Positions 45,291-53,942 of a stretch of DNA of 64,000 nt are shown here, in pieces. The stretch spans positions 57,876-121,875 of the forward strand of contig NZXU01000027.1 in assembly GCA_002698425.1 (NCBI GenBank), in the 5' to 3' direction. How positions within the stretch are numbered: position 1 is the stretch's first letter; every line of letters starts with the position of its first letter. The position numbers and the translations under genes are program-made. Under the pieces are notes generated by a model, which made no database searches, was not told where the DNA came from, and saw nothing but the letters and a program-made list of their open reading frames with translations. This stretch comes from Ahrensia sp. GTDB lineage: Bacteria > Pseudomonadota > Alphaproteobacteria > Rhizobiales > Rhizobiaceae.

Positions 45291-46288
45291 CCGACACCAG
45301 CGCCGAAACGCGCCATATCCCGGACCGGCTCGATACACCGCTGCGCGCCGCAATCTTTTCCTGGCCGGCGCTGCTGCTGCTCGTGGCTATCGCGCTGTTC
45401 GTCGTGAACTCGTTCATGTCTCCCTATTTCCTGTCGCCGTGGTCGCTGTCCGACGCGACATTCAACTTCACCGAAAAGGCGATCATCGCGCTCGCGATGG
45501 CATTGCTGATCATCTCAGGCGAGATCGACCTGTCGGTCGCCTCGATCATCGCGCTTGCCTCCACCATGATGGGCCTTGCGCTGCAGTTCGGGGTCGGCAT
45601 GCCGGGCCTCGTCGCGATCGGCATACTGACAGGGCTGTTCTGCGGCATGTTCAACGGATTCCTGGTCACGCGGCTCGGCCTACCGTCCATTGTCGTGACC
45701 ATCGGCACGATGAGCTTCTTCCGCGGTATTTCCTTCATCGTGTTGGGCGATCAGGCCTTCAAGGGCTATCCGGCAAGCTTCGCCTTTTTCGGCCAGGGCT
45801 ATGTCTGGTGGGTCGTTTCCTTCGAATTCGTCCTCTTCCTTGTCTGTGCGGTCATCTATTACGTGCTGTTGCACGGGACGAACTTCGGCCGGCACGTCTT
45901 CGTCATCGGCAACAACAAGGTCGCGGCGCAGTTTTCCGGCGTGCGGGTCGAGCGGGTGAAATTCATCCTGTTTTGCCTGACCGGCACGATGTCCGGCATC
46001 GCGTCCGTCCTGCTGACTTCGCGGCTTGCCTCGACGCGGCCGTCGATCGCGCTCGGCTGGGAATTGGAGGTCGTCACCATGGTCGTACTCGGCGGAGTCT
46101 CGATCCTCGGAGGGTCCGGCAGCATTCAGGGTGTCGTGCTGGCGGCCTTCATCATGGGCCTCGTCACCTTCGGCCTCGGGCTGCTCAACGTGCCCGGCAT
46201 TGTTATGTCGATCTTCATCGGCGCGCTGCTCATCTTCGTGATCGCGCTGCCGATCGTGTTCCGGATGATCAGGGAGCGGCGGACATGA
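45287..46288 (+). CDS. rhaQ: Rhamnose ABC transporter permease
   Basis: This 333-residue BPD-transp-2 permease is the partner of rhaP, with [37 protein letters not shown] and [20 protein letters not shown]. It starts on the rhaP stop (ATGA) and ends on the start of the mutarotase gene (ATGA). Confidence 0.92.
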   Translation: MTDTSAETRHIPDRLDTPLRAAIFSWPALLLLVAIALFVVNSFMSPYFLSPWSLSDATFNFTEKAIIALAMALLIISGEIDLSVASIIALASTMMGLALQFGVGMPGLVAIGILTGLFCGMFNGFLVTRLGLPSIVVTIGTMSFFRGISFIVLGDQAFKGYPASFAFFGQGYVWWVVSFEFVLFLVCAVIYYVLLHGTNFGRHVFVIGNNKVAAQFSGVRVERVKFILFCLTGTMSGIASVLLTSRLASTRPSIALGWELEVVTMVVLGGVSILGGSGSIQGVVLAAFIMGLVTFGLGLLNVPGIVMSIFIGALLIFVIALPIVFRMIRERRT

Positions 46289-46608
46289 GCGAACTCGAGC
46301 GGCACGCTTTCAAGATGAAGCTCAATCCCGGCATGGCCGAGGAATACAAGCGGCGCCATGATGCGATCTGGCCGGAATTGGTGGATTTGCTGCACGAGGC
46401 CGGCGTCAGCGACTATTCGATCTTTCTCGACGAGGAAACCAACACGCTGTTCGGCGTGCTGCGGCGGCGGAAGGACCACAGGATGGACGACCTGCCGTCG
46501 ACAGCGGTCATGCGGAAATGGTGGGCGCACATGGCTGACATCATGGCGACCAACGAAAAGAACGAGCCGGTCGCCATCGATTTGCGTCCGGTCTTCCACA
46601 TGGACTGA
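46285..46608 (+). CDS. rhaM: L-rhamnose mutarotase (RhaM/RhaU)
   Basis: The 107-residue dimeric ferredoxin-like-fold protein interconverts the anomers of L-rhamnose. The family marks [20 protein letters not shown] with the catalytic His, [16 protein letters not shown] and [13 protein letters not shown] are present. It is named rhaU in Rhizobium leguminosarum. It lies between rhaQ (overlap) and rhaK (three bases). Confidence 0.94.
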   Translation: MSELERHAFKMKLNPGMAEEYKRRHDAIWPELVDLLHEAGVSDYSIFLDEETNTLFGVLRRRKDHRMDDLPSTAVMRKWWAHMADIMATNEKNEPVAIDLRPVFHMD

Positions 46609-46611
46609 GGC

Positions 46612-47967
46612 ATGGCAGGGCGCGTCGCCGTTATCGACATCGGCAAAACCAATGCGAAGCTGGCGCTGGTCGATCTCGACGGGCAAAGGGAAATCGACGT
46701 CCGCAAGCGTCCGAACACCGTGCTCGCCGGACCGCCTTTTCCGCATTACGACACCGACGGGCTGTGGGACTTCATTCTCGGCGCGCTTGCGGAGATGCAA
46801 CGGCTGCACGGAATCGATGCCATCACGGTAACGACGCATGGCGCATCGGTCGCGCTTCTGGACGGCGAAGGGGTGCTTGCTGCCCCGGTGCTCGATTACG
46901 AACATGACGGTCCTGACAGGCTTGCCGCCGAATATGATGCGATCCGGCCGGATTTCGCCGAGACGGGCACGCCGCGTCTGCCGATGGGCCTCAATCTCGG
47001 CGCGCAGCTGTTCTGGCAGTTCGAAGCGTTCCCGGAAATTCGCGCACGCACCAAGGAGATTGTCACCTATCCGCAATACTGGACCTATCGGCTGACCGGT
47101 AAAGCGGTGAACGAGGTAACCTCGCTCGGCTGCCATACCGATCTCTGGTGCCCGCGCGAGAAACGCTATTCTTCGCTGGTCGAAAGGGTAGGCTGGAGCG
47201 ATTTGATGGCGCCGGTGGCGAACGCCACCGATTGCCTTGGCCCGGTACTGCCGGGTGTCGCCGAGACAACCGGTCTTGCCCGGGATACTCCGGTCTTCTG
47301 CGGCATTCACGATTCAAATGCCTCACTTTATGCGCATCTTGTTTCGCGCAAAGCGCCATTCGCGGTGGTCTCGACCGGCACTTGGGTAATCTCTATGGCC
47401 ATTGGGGGGCGGGAGGTCGAGCTGGATCCTGCGCGCGACACGCTAATCAACGTCAACGCCTATGGCGATCCCGTGCCGTCCGCACGGTTCATGGGCGGCC
47501 GCGAGTTCGACCGGATGACTGAAAATGTTACCCGCAACTACAGCGATAAAGACATCGCAGCTGTCATCGAGCGCGGCGTGATGCTTATGCCGTCCGTGGA
47601 GCCGCGCTCTGGCCCGTTTCAGGGGCGACATTTTCGCTGGACAGTCGACGAAACATTGCTGACAGGCGGCGAGCGCTTCGCCGCGGTCTCATGCTACCTG
47701 GCAATGATGACCGCGACCGGGCTGGAGATAACCGGTGCGGAGGGGCCTGCCCTTGTCGAGGGACCTTTCGCGGACAATCCTGTTTATCTCGACATGCTGG
47801 CGGCCGCTACCGGACGACCGGTCGACGCCGTCGCAGGCACCGGCACCAGCATCGGCGCAGCGCTTTTAACGGCGAATGGCGGCTTGAAAACGGCGCGCTT
47901 GTACGATCAGCGGTCGGGGCTGGCCGGCATGGTTGCTTATGCAGAGAAATGGCGCGCGGGCTTGTGA
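46612..47967 (+). CDS. rhaK: Rhamnulokinase (FGGY family)
   Basis: This 451-residue sugar kinase has the N-terminal phosphate motif VAVIDIGKTNAKLALVDLDG, the middle FCGIHDSNASLYAHL, the adenosine segment VSTGTWVISMA, and GTGTSIGAALLT near the C-terminus. It phosphorylates L-rhamnulose; in Rhizobium leguminosarum the kinase is also needed for transport. It is the last gene of the rhamnose operon and the last intact gene of the island. Confidence 0.92.
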   Translation: MAGRVAVIDIGKTNAKLALVDLDGQREIDVRKRPNTVLAGPPFPHYDTDGLWDFILGALAEMQRLHGIDAITVTTHGASVALLDGEGVLAAPVLDYEHDGPDRLAAEYDAIRPDFAETGTPRLPMGLNLGAQLFWQFEAFPEIRARTKEIVTYPQYWTYRLTGKAVNEVTSLGCHTDLWCPREKRYSSLVERVGWSDLMAPVANATDCLGPVLPGVAETTGLARDTPVFCGIHDSNASLYAHLVSRKAPFAVVSTGTWVISMAIGGREVELDPARDTLINVNAYGDPVPSARFMGGREFDRMTENVTRNYSDKDIAAVIERGVMLMPSVEPRSGPFQGRHFRWTVDETLLTGGERFAAVSCYLAMMTATGLEITGAEGPALVEGPFADNPVYLDMLAAATGRPVDAVAGTGTSIGAALLTANGGLKTARLYDQRSGLAGMVAYAEKWRAGL

Positions 47968-48069
47968 GCGACGAAGCGAAGTGATGTGGGAATTGATCCG
48001 GACATATTGATGTCCCGTCAGGGTCAGAAGCTGCCGCTTTCGTCCGATGAAATGGTGTCCGCTTTCGAT

Positions 48070-48303
48070 CTAGACTGCACACGGCCTTTTGTGCGTCCTC
48101 ACGCGCTTTGACGGCGCTCAGCATGCCGGTGTGGCCGATCGTCATTCGCCGTTGCGGGCACCTTGTTGCCACTGCACGACCCAGCTCTTACGCTTTTTGC
48201 CAACACGCAAACCGAAGCCCGGGATGTCGTCATCGAACAACAAAACCTCGATCCGCTCAGCGGGGAGGGCGTATTCATTTGCCAGTTTTTGGGTGGGTTT
48301 CAT
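48070..48303 (-). pseudogene. Remnant of a tyrosine-recombinase (island) integrase, N-terminal part
   Basis: ATG at 48303 opens MKPTQKLANEYALPAERIEV, followed by the arm-binding-domain strings LFDDDIPGFGLRV and KSWVVQWQQGAR. The frame stops at 48142, but the neighbouring minus frame goes on with QRRMTIGHTGMLSAVKARED (from about 48154), which is the usual continuation of these integrases. So there is one frameshift at about 48150-48165, and the sequence breaks off after about 75 codons, with no core-binding or catalytic domain left in the window. Position next to attR is normal for island integrases. Confidence 0.8.
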
Positions 48304-48320
48304 CGGCAGAGATTGTAAAA

Positions 48321-48340
48321 TTCGGAAGGATATCGGAAGG
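48321..48340 (+). repeat. Candidate integrase arm-type site, right end
   Basis: TTCGGAAGGATATCGGAAGG is identical to 17765-17784 inside the left border and in the same orientation. It holds two TCGGAAGG octamers 11 bases apart; CCTTCCG occurs again at about 48423-48429. It lies between the integrase start and attR. Confidence 0.5.
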
Positions 48341-48458
48341 CAGAGATTGAATTTTATTGAATTCTATTGACCTCAAAACAAGAAAGTACCTATGGGAAAT
48401 CAATAGGTTGAGGCGCTATTGGCCTTCCGTGACCTCTGTTGAATTTGCCGATATCTTT

Positions 48459-48502
48459 CTCTTAATCAGCGGGTCCACGGTTCGAGCCCGTGCTCACCCA
48501 CC
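48459..48502 (+). repeat. attR core: partial tRNA-Lys copy
   Basis: This is the perfect 44-bp copy of the tRNA-Lys 3' part (anticodon loop to CACC), without the 5' half of the tRNA. It marks the right end of the island and the displaced original 3' end of the gene. The base after it is G rather than A, so the encoded CCA is incomplete here. Confidence 0.92.
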
Positions 48503-48577
48503 GATTTTCCTTCCTGAACGAATAGTTTTCCTCCGCGCCGCGATGCGGCTTCCGAGCGGTGTCTGCCGGAACGAGGA

Positions 48578-49624
48578 TCACATGTGTTTCGGCAGCCCTC
48601 TTCGCACTTCGGGAATGACACGGGTTCCGAGGATTTCGATGGCTTCCAGCATGGCGCGATGGTCGATGACGCCGACACCGAATTGCAGCAGGATGCGATC
48701 GAATCTCAACAACTCGTGGGCGGCGAGGATCTTCTCTGCGACTGCGGTCGGCCCGCCGACGAAGTAGCCGCCGCGCGGACCGCAAAATGCCGTGAAGGTC
48801 TCGCGGCTCTGGGGCGCCATGTCCCGCTCGCGGCCGAGATCGGTCATCCGCGCGGAATGCGCGGGATAGTAGATGTCGATCGCCTTTTCCATGCTTTCGT
48901 GGACGAAAGCGTGGGCATTCAGGGACGTCTTCAGTTTGGACGGATCGTGGCCCGCGCGATGGCCCGCCTGGTGATAGAGTTGGAGGATCGGCGCGGCCCG
49001 CGCCCATTCGCCGCCCATGATCAGGGCGAAGGCCATGGGGAGGCCGAGCGTGGCTGCACGCACTGCCGATTGCGGGGTGCCGCCCACCGCCAGCCAGATC
49101 GGCAGCTGTTTTTGAACGGGTCTCGGATAGACGCCAAGGCCGTCGAGCGCCTGCGTGTGCGCACCGCCCGGCCAGCGGACATGTTCATGCCTGTTGATCT
49201 CGAGCAGCATGCGCAGCTTCTCGATGAAGAGATCGTCATAGTCCTTCAGATCGTAGCCGAAGAGCGGAAAGGACTCGGTGAAGGCGCCCCGCCCGGCAAT
49301 GATCTCTGCGCGCCCGTCGCTCAGGCCGTCCAATGTCGCGAATTGCTGGAAGACGCGTACCGGATCGTCGGAACTGAGAACGGACACGGTGCTGGTGAAC
49401 CGAATATTTTTCGTCTGCGCCGCGGCTGCCGCGAGCGCGACCGCCACGGCGGAGACCGCATAGTCCGGCCTGTGATGTTCACCCAGCCCGTAGATATCGA
49501 CACCCGCCTGATCGGCGACAGTGATTTCCTCGACGATGTTGCGCAGGCGCTCAGGCGCACTGACGGTCTGTCCAGTACGCGGATCGGCGCCGATATCGCC
49601 GAAGGTGAAAACGCCGATTTCCAT
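48578..49624 (-). CDS. LLM-class flavin-dependent oxidoreductase
   Basis: This 348-residue luciferase-like TIM-barrel protein has YGLGEHHRPDYAVSAVAVAL, SVLSSDDPVRVFQQFATLDG, GRAEIIAGRGAFTESFPLFG and the C-terminal FGVGVIDHRAMLEAIEILGT. Such proteins use F420 or FMN; this branch is FMN-type and of unknown substrate. It is the first chromosomal gene right of the island and ends 75 bases from attR. Confidence 0.85.
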   Translation of the reverse strand: MEIGVFTFGDIGADPRTGQTVSAPERLRNIVEEITVADQAGVDIYGLGEHHRPDYAVSAVAVALAAAAAQTKNIRFTSTVSVLSSDDPVRVFQQFATLDGLSDGRAEIIAGRGAFTESFPLFGYDLKDYDDLFIEKLRMLLEINRHEHVRWPGGAHTQALDGLGVYPRPVQKQLPIWLAVGGTPQSAVRAATLGLPMAFALIMGGEWARAAPILQLYHQAGHRAGHDPSKLKTSLNAHAFVHESMEKAIDIYYPAHSARMTDLGRERDMAPQSRETFTAFCGPRGGYFVGGPTAVAEKILAAHELLRFDRILLQFGVGVIDHRAMLEAIEILGTRVIPEVRRGLPKHM

Positions 49625-49725
49625 TGGTCCTCTCGAGAATGGCTGGATATCCGGTCAGAAGGGCTTCCGCCCGGATATCTCTGGTGCGTTTCTGCAGCTG
49701 TTGCGGTCCGGCCGGCTTCCCCGGA

Positions 49726-50631
49726 TCAGGTCACGGTGACGACCAGCTTGCCGGTCACATGGCCTTCGGCGCTCAGCGCCTGGGCTTTCGCGATCTGTTC
49801 CAGGGGAAAAGTCTTTTCGACATGGAGACGTATGGCGCCTTCGGAGTAAAGCTCGGCTGTTTGCGCCAGGGCCTTCTCGGGATGTTCCTGCGGTGTCGGC
49901 GAGAATTGCGCGCCGTGTTCGGGCGCGCTGAAATCGACGATGGACAGCACCCGCGACGGATCGCCGACAATCTCGACCAGTTCGGGGATGATCCCCGCGC
50001 CGGCGAGATCGAGGGCCGCGTCGACACCCTCAGGGGGGAGTTCCTTCACCCGGGCGGCGAGGCCCGGCTCATAGGTTGTCGGGAGGGCGCCGAGGTCACG
50101 CAGATAGTCGTGCTTGCCCGCGCTGGCCGTACCGATGACGGTAATGCCGCGATGGCGCGCGATCTGGAGCAGGGTGGAGCCGACACCGCCGGCCGCGCCG
50201 CAGACCAGGATGGTCTCGCCGGCTTTCGCGCCGACATAGTCGAGGCAGCGGACCGCCGTTTCGGAGACGGCCGCGAAACCGCCGGCCACCTCGAAGGGCA
50301 TGTCTTCCGGTTTGCGCGCCCAGTAATCCAGCACCGCAAATTCCGCGGCTGTGGCGTTTCCGGAGCCGAACACGGCGTCGCCGACCGCGACGTCGGTCAC
50401 GCCCTCGCCGATCTCGTCGACGATGCCGGCCGCTTCGAAGCCAACGCCGCAGGGGAACTCGACGGGCATGAACTCGCCGAACAGCCCGGCGCGCAGTTTC
50501 CACTCCGCCGGATTGACCCCGACCGCCCGAACCGCAATCCGAACCTGGCCTGGGCCGGCATGGGGCTCGTCGGTCTCGACGATTTTCAGGACCTCCGGTC
50601 CGCCATATTCACTGAACTGGACAGCTTTCAT
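49726..50631 (-). CDS. NADP-dependent quinone-oxidoreductase-like MDR protein
   Basis: The 301-residue medium-chain dehydrogenase/reductase lacks zinc-ligand cysteines and has the NAD(P) motif CGAAGGVGSTLLQIA at about residue 150 and the N-terminal GroES-like domain (IAVRAVGVNPAEWKLRAGLF). The family reduces quinones and enals. A divergent HxlR regulator suggests it is induced by electrophile or quinone stress. Confidence 0.87.
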   Translation of the reverse strand: MKAVQFSEYGGPEVLKIVETDEPHAGPGQVRIAVRAVGVNPAEWKLRAGLFGEFMPVEFPCGVGFEAAGIVDEIGEGVTDVAVGDAVFGSGNATAAEFAVLDYWARKPEDMPFEVAGGFAAVSETAVRCLDYVGAKAGETILVCGAAGGVGSTLLQIARHRGITVIGTASAGKHDYLRDLGALPTTYEPGLAARVKELPPEGVDAALDLAGAGIIPELVEIVGDPSRVLSIVDFSAPEHGAQFSPTPQEHPEKALAQTAELYSEGAIRLHVEKTFPLEQIAKAQALSAEGHVTGKLVVTVT

Positions 50632-50773
50632 GATGATTTCCCTGTGACTTTACTGGATGCCGAAACGGCAGATTGGGTTGAGTGCGGACGAAGCCACGGG
50701 GGTTCCGTGTTCATCCATCCCTGGCCGCGCACTTCCTTCTTTAAACCTGGTGCCAAATTGAGCTATGGTCTCG

Positions 50774-50794
50774 TTTCGGTACCAAGGTTCGAAA
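50774..50794 (+). promoter_or_regulatory. Candidate HxlR operator
   Basis: The inverted repeat TTTCG-N11-CGAAA surrounds GGTACC in the divergent promoter between the oxidoreductase (starts 50631, minus) and the HxlR-family gene (50819, plus). Short arms make it a weak call. Confidence 0.35.
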
Positions 50795-50818
50795 AACATT
50801 GGAAGGAGGCAGTTTTCA

Positions 50819-51271
50819 ATGACCAGGGAACAAGCGGGTAACCGTCCGGACGTGCCCGACGAGATCATCCGGCATTTCGATGCCTGGCAGGAGGAAGGGA
50901 TCACGGACGCCTCGAACTGCCCGGTTCGCGACGTGCTGGATCGTGTCGGAGACAAATGGTCGGTGCTGCTCCTGATGATGCTCGCTCGCGGGCCGAAAAG
51001 GTTCAGCGCGCTGAACAAGGTCGTCGGGGACATCTCGAAGAGGATGCTGACGCAGACGCTCAGGTCTCTGCAGCGTGATGGACTGGTGGAACGCACCGTC
51101 TATCCGACGACGCCGCCGATGGTCGATTACCGGCTCACGGAGCTGGGACGGTCTTCGCTCGAGCCGCTGGCGGCGCTGATTGCATGGGCGGACACGCGCC
51201 ACGACGATATTCGCGAGGCGCGCGAAGCCTTCGACCGGGATGAGGGCGTTACCGAACGCTTGTCGGCCTGA
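50819..51271 (+). CDS. HxlR-family transcription regulator
   Basis: The 150-residue winged-helix protein has the family start CPVRDVLDRVGDKWSVLLLM with the conserved Cys used as a thiol sensor in YodB/HypR-like members, then SKRMLTQTLRSLQRDGLVER and VDYRLTELGRSSLEPL. GGAAGGAGG precedes ATG 50819, preferred over an ATG at 50765. It is divergent from a quinone-oxidoreductase-like gene, a common YodB-like pair. Confidence 0.87.
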   Translation: MTREQAGNRPDVPDEIIRHFDAWQEEGITDASNCPVRDVLDRVGDKWSVLLLMMLARGPKRFSALNKVVGDISKRMLTQTLRSLQRDGLVERTVYPTTPPMVDYRLTELGRSSLEPLAALIAWADTRHDDIREAREAFDRDEGVTERLSA

Positions 51272-51307
51272 CTATTTGCCGGGCCCGCCCGCGCGGAGAG
51301 CGGAAGT

Positions 51308-52060
51308 TCAGCGGGCCAGCCAGCCTCCGTCGACCGGCAAGACGACGCCATGCACGTAGTTCGCCGCGTCCGAGGCGAGATAGACGACCGCTCCGGCGAT
51401 ATCGGAGGGCTGCGCCCAGTGCCCGGCGGGGATGCGGTCGAGGATCGCCTTGTAGCGAACGGGGTCTTCCCGCAGCGCCTCGGTGTTGTTGGTGACGACA
51501 TAGCCGGGCGCGACCGCGTTGACATTGATGCCAAGCGGCGCCCATTCGCAGGCGAGCAGCCGCGTCAGCCCGGCGAGCCCGCTTTTTGACGCGGTGTAGG
51601 ACGCGATGCGAATGCCGCCCTGGAAGGACAGCAACGAGGCGATATTGATGATCTTGCCGCGGCCGCGCGCCTTCATGTGGCGGGCGGCGGCCTGGCTCAG
51701 GAAGAAGGCGGACTTCAGGTTCGTGTCCATCACCGCGTCCCAATCCTCTTCGGTGAAGTCGAGCGCGTCGTTGCGGCGAATGATGCCGGCATTGTTGACG
51801 AGGATGTCGACGCCGCCGGCCCATTCAACCGTCTCGTCGACCAGCGGCGCGAGACTGGCGGTGTCCGACAGATCGGCACGGATCGCATGGATGCGGGCCG
51901 CGTCATCGACCAGTTCCATTGTCTCGTTCATCGCGGAACGGCCGACGGCGGCGATCTTCGCGCCGGACCGGGCGAGCGCCACCGCGATCGCCTGACCGAT
52001 GCCGGTATTGGCGCCGGTGACAATGGCCGTGCGACCTTCGAGCGAAAACAGATCGGTCAC
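51308..52060 (-). CDS. kduD: 2-deoxy-D-gluconate 3-dehydrogenase / 2,5-diketo-3-deoxygluconate reductase
   Basis: The 250-residue short-chain dehydrogenase has TGANTGIGQAIAVALARSG, NNAGIIRRNDALDF, the catalytic YTASKSG and VNAVAPGYVVTNNTEALR, typical of KduD. It reduces 2,5-diketo-3-deoxygluconate to KDG in breakdown of unsaturated uronates from pectin or alginate-like polymers. The GTG start at 52060 overlaps the kduI stop by four bases (GTGA). Confidence 0.9.
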   Translation of the reverse strand: MTDLFSLEGRTAIVTGANTGIGQAIAVALARSGAKIAAVGRSAMNETMELVDDAARIHAIRADLSDTASLAPLVDETVEWAGGVDILVNNAGIIRRNDALDFTEEDWDAVMDTNLKSAFFLSQAAARHMKARGRGKIINIASLLSFQGGIRIASYTASKSGLAGLTRLLACEWAPLGINVNAVAPGYVVTNNTEALREDPVRYKAILDRIPAGHWAQPSDIAGAVVYLASDAANYVHGVVLPVDGGWLAR

Positions 52061-52893
52061 CGCAGCGTCTCCATGGCCACCATATCCATGTCGGTGAATT
52101 CCTGATTGTCGCCGGCCATCGACCAGATGAAGCCGTAACTCGACGTGCCGGCGCCGCAATGGATGGACCAGCCGGGCGAGATGATCGCCTGTTCGTTGGC
52201 GACCACGAGGTGACGTGTCTCCTCCGGTTCGCCCATGAAATGGAAGACGCGCGCCGCAGGCGCCATGTCGAAGTAAAGGTAGGCTTCCGAACGCCGGTCG
52301 TGGGTGTGACAGGGCATAGTGTTCCAGACGCTTCCGTCGGCGATCATCGTCATGCCCATCAGCAACTGGCACGATGTGCAGATGTCGGGATGGATGTATT
52401 GGCGGAGCGTTCGCCTGTTGGCCTCGGCATCGCTGCCGATGTCGGCCTTGTTGGCTTCGTCGCGCCCGATGACCTTCAACTCGTGGCTGGCATGCGCCGG
52501 GGTCGAAACGAAATAGAACCTTGCCGGGTTTGCCGGGTCGCCGCTGACAAACGCCACGGTTTCGGTGCTCATCGGCACGTAAAGGCAATCCCCGACGGGA
52601 AGCGAGATCTTCTTCCCGTCGAGGATCAGGCCACCCGGCCCCCCTATGTTGAAAACGCCCATTTCGCGCCGCGCCAGGAAGGCCGGCACCATCCAGTCCG
52701 GCGGCGCGGCCAGATCCAGCGGTTCCGCTCCGGGCAGGGCGCCGCCGATCACGGTCCGGTCGACATGCGAATATGTCATGTGGATTTCGGCCGCCGAGAA
52801 CAGGTCGGTGACGAGAAAGTTGCGGCGAAGCGCTTCGGTGTCGAAGCCGCGCGTTTCCGCGGGGCTGACGGCTTGGCGGATTGAAATGCTCAT
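52057..52893 (-). CDS. kduI: 5-dehydro-4-deoxy-D-glucuronate isomerase
   Basis: The 278-residue cupin-type isomerase has RRNFLVTDLFSAAEIHMTYS, the zinc-ligand segments IHPDICTSCQLLMG and MPCHTHDRRSEAYLYFD, and SPGWSIHCGAGTSSYGFIW. KduI converts 4-deoxy-5-keto-uronate to 2,5-diketo-3-deoxygluconate, the step before KduD, with which it overlaps. No uronate lyase, KDG kinase or aldolase is in the window. Confidence 0.94.
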   Translation of the reverse strand: MSISIRQAVSPAETRGFDTEALRRNFLVTDLFSAAEIHMTYSHVDRTVIGGALPGAEPLDLAAPPDWMVPAFLARREMGVFNIGGPGGLILDGKKISLPVGDCLYVPMSTETVAFVSGDPANPARFYFVSTPAHASHELKVIGRDEANKADIGSDAEANRRTLRQYIHPDICTSCQLLMGMTMIADGSVWNTMPCHTHDRRSEAYLYFDMAPAARVFHFMGEPEETRHLVVANEQAIISPGWSIHCGAGTSSYGFIWSMAGDNQEFTDMDMVAMETLR

Positions 52894-52930
52894 GGGTTCA
52901 CACAGCCCTCCCTGCTGCAGTTTCAGTCGG

Positions 52931-53770
52931 TCATTCGGCGATCAGCTCGCTGTCGACCGCGGGGTCGAAAATGAAATAGTCAGGCCACATGTCCCGGAAG
53001 ACCGCGATGTCGAGCTGCAGCTTGTTGAGGTGGTAGATCATCGCGTCGACCGCAGCGTCGGCATCGCGCCGCTCGATGGCGTCGACCACGGCCTCATGCT
53101 CGCCCACGACCTTGAGCATGCGACCCGGCTGCGGCAGGGTCAGGCGGCGGTAGCGTTCGATCTGGATGCGGATCTGCTGGATCATGTCCCAGATGCCGGC
53201 GAGGCGCGCCGCCGATGCGATCGCGGCATGGAAATCGTCGTCGGCGCGGTGGAAGGCGGCTTCCTCACCGGCCTCGGCCCTTTCGCGCTGCCGCTGGATG
53301 ATGGCGCGGATCTCCATCAGCTGGCTCTCGCTTGCCTTTGCCGTCGCCTCGCGGACGATCACCTCTTCCAGCGCGCGCCGCGCCACCAGCGCCTCGCGGA
53401 CCATCGAGAGCGGGATCCGCGCGACGAAGGTGCCGGATTTCGGCACGACGTCGATCAGCCTGTCCTCGGCGAGGCGCAGCACCGCCTCGCGGACCGGCGT
53501 TCGGCTGATCCCGTAACGCTGGGTGAGTTCCTTTTCGTTGATCGCAGCGCCGGGGGCGAGCTTCATCGAGATGATGTCGCCGCGCAGGTCCTGGTAGACG
53601 ACGTCCGAATTCTTCGCCGGCGCCGACATGCCGTGAAGACCGTTCACGCGGGGCGGCGAGTTCGGGGCGCGGGGCTTGCGCGGGCGGGTTGCCTGTTCGG
53701 TGGTCTCCATCTGGTCGCCGTCTGTCATGCCGTTCCGTTCACGATTCGCGGACTTGCCGTCCGGCTTCAT
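52931..53770 (-). CDS. GntR/FCD-family regulator of the uronate and TRAP genes
   Basis: This 279-residue protein has a basic, Pro-rich N-terminal extension (about 55 residues), a GntR winged helix (LAPGAAINEKELTQRYGIS; RTPVREAVLRLAEDRLIDVV) and an FCD ligand domain with metal His residues (FHRADDDFHAAIASAA). A shorter start is possible at a Met around residue 48. It lies 37 bases from kduI on the same strand and divergent from a TRAP transporter; the palindrome at 53844 is its likely operator. Confidence 0.87.
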   Translation of the reverse strand: MKPDGKSANRERNGMTDGDQMETTEQATRPRKPRAPNSPPRVNGLHGMSAPAKNSDVVYQDLRGDIISMKLAPGAAINEKELTQRYGISRTPVREAVLRLAEDRLIDVVPKSGTFVARIPLSMVREALVARRALEEVIVREATAKASESQLMEIRAIIQRQRERAEAGEEAAFHRADDDFHAAIASAARLAGIWDMIQQIRIQIERYRRLTLPQPGRMLKVVGEHEAVVDAIERRDADAAVDAMIYHLNKLQLDIAVFRDMWPDYFIFDPAVDSELIAE

Positions 53771-53843
53771 TGTTAGCGCGAGGCATCGCCTGTCCCGGAA
53801 CCTTCAATCGGGTCTGTCGGCGATACCACTTGCGGTCGATTTC

Positions 53844-53879
53844 TTTCTAGTATATTAGATATATCTTGTATACTAGAAA
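53844..53879 (+). promoter_or_regulatory. GntR operator: 11-bp inverted repeat with inner palindrome
   Basis: TTTCTAGTATA (53844-53854) and TATACTAGAAA (53869-53879) are perfect reverse complements, and the spacer holds AGATATATCT, itself palindromic. TTGTATACTA (53866-53875) fits the GTATAC-centred site type of the FadR/GntR subfamily. It is between the GntR gene and the first TRAP operon. Confidence 0.7.
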
Positions 53880-53942
53880 ATTCGAAAATTTCGAATGGAG
53901 GAGGGGCGGATAGCCGCCCGCAGACACGCAAGGGAGGAAGCG

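Larger units (their letters stand above)
47968..48577. other. Right island border region
   Basis: These 610 bases hold no intact gene. In order they contain short debris with CTTCTGACCC on the minus strand (48021-48030), a frameshifted integrase remnant (48070-48303, minus), the 20-base repeat shared with the left border (48321-48340), an AT-rich stretch, and the 44-bp attR core (48459-48502). The chromosome resumes after that. Confidence 0.75.

Noticed and set aside
48357..48767. 136-residue plus-strand frame across attR
   Set aside because: It spans the recombination junction and overlaps the flavin oxidoreductase on the other strand; an accidental fusion frame.
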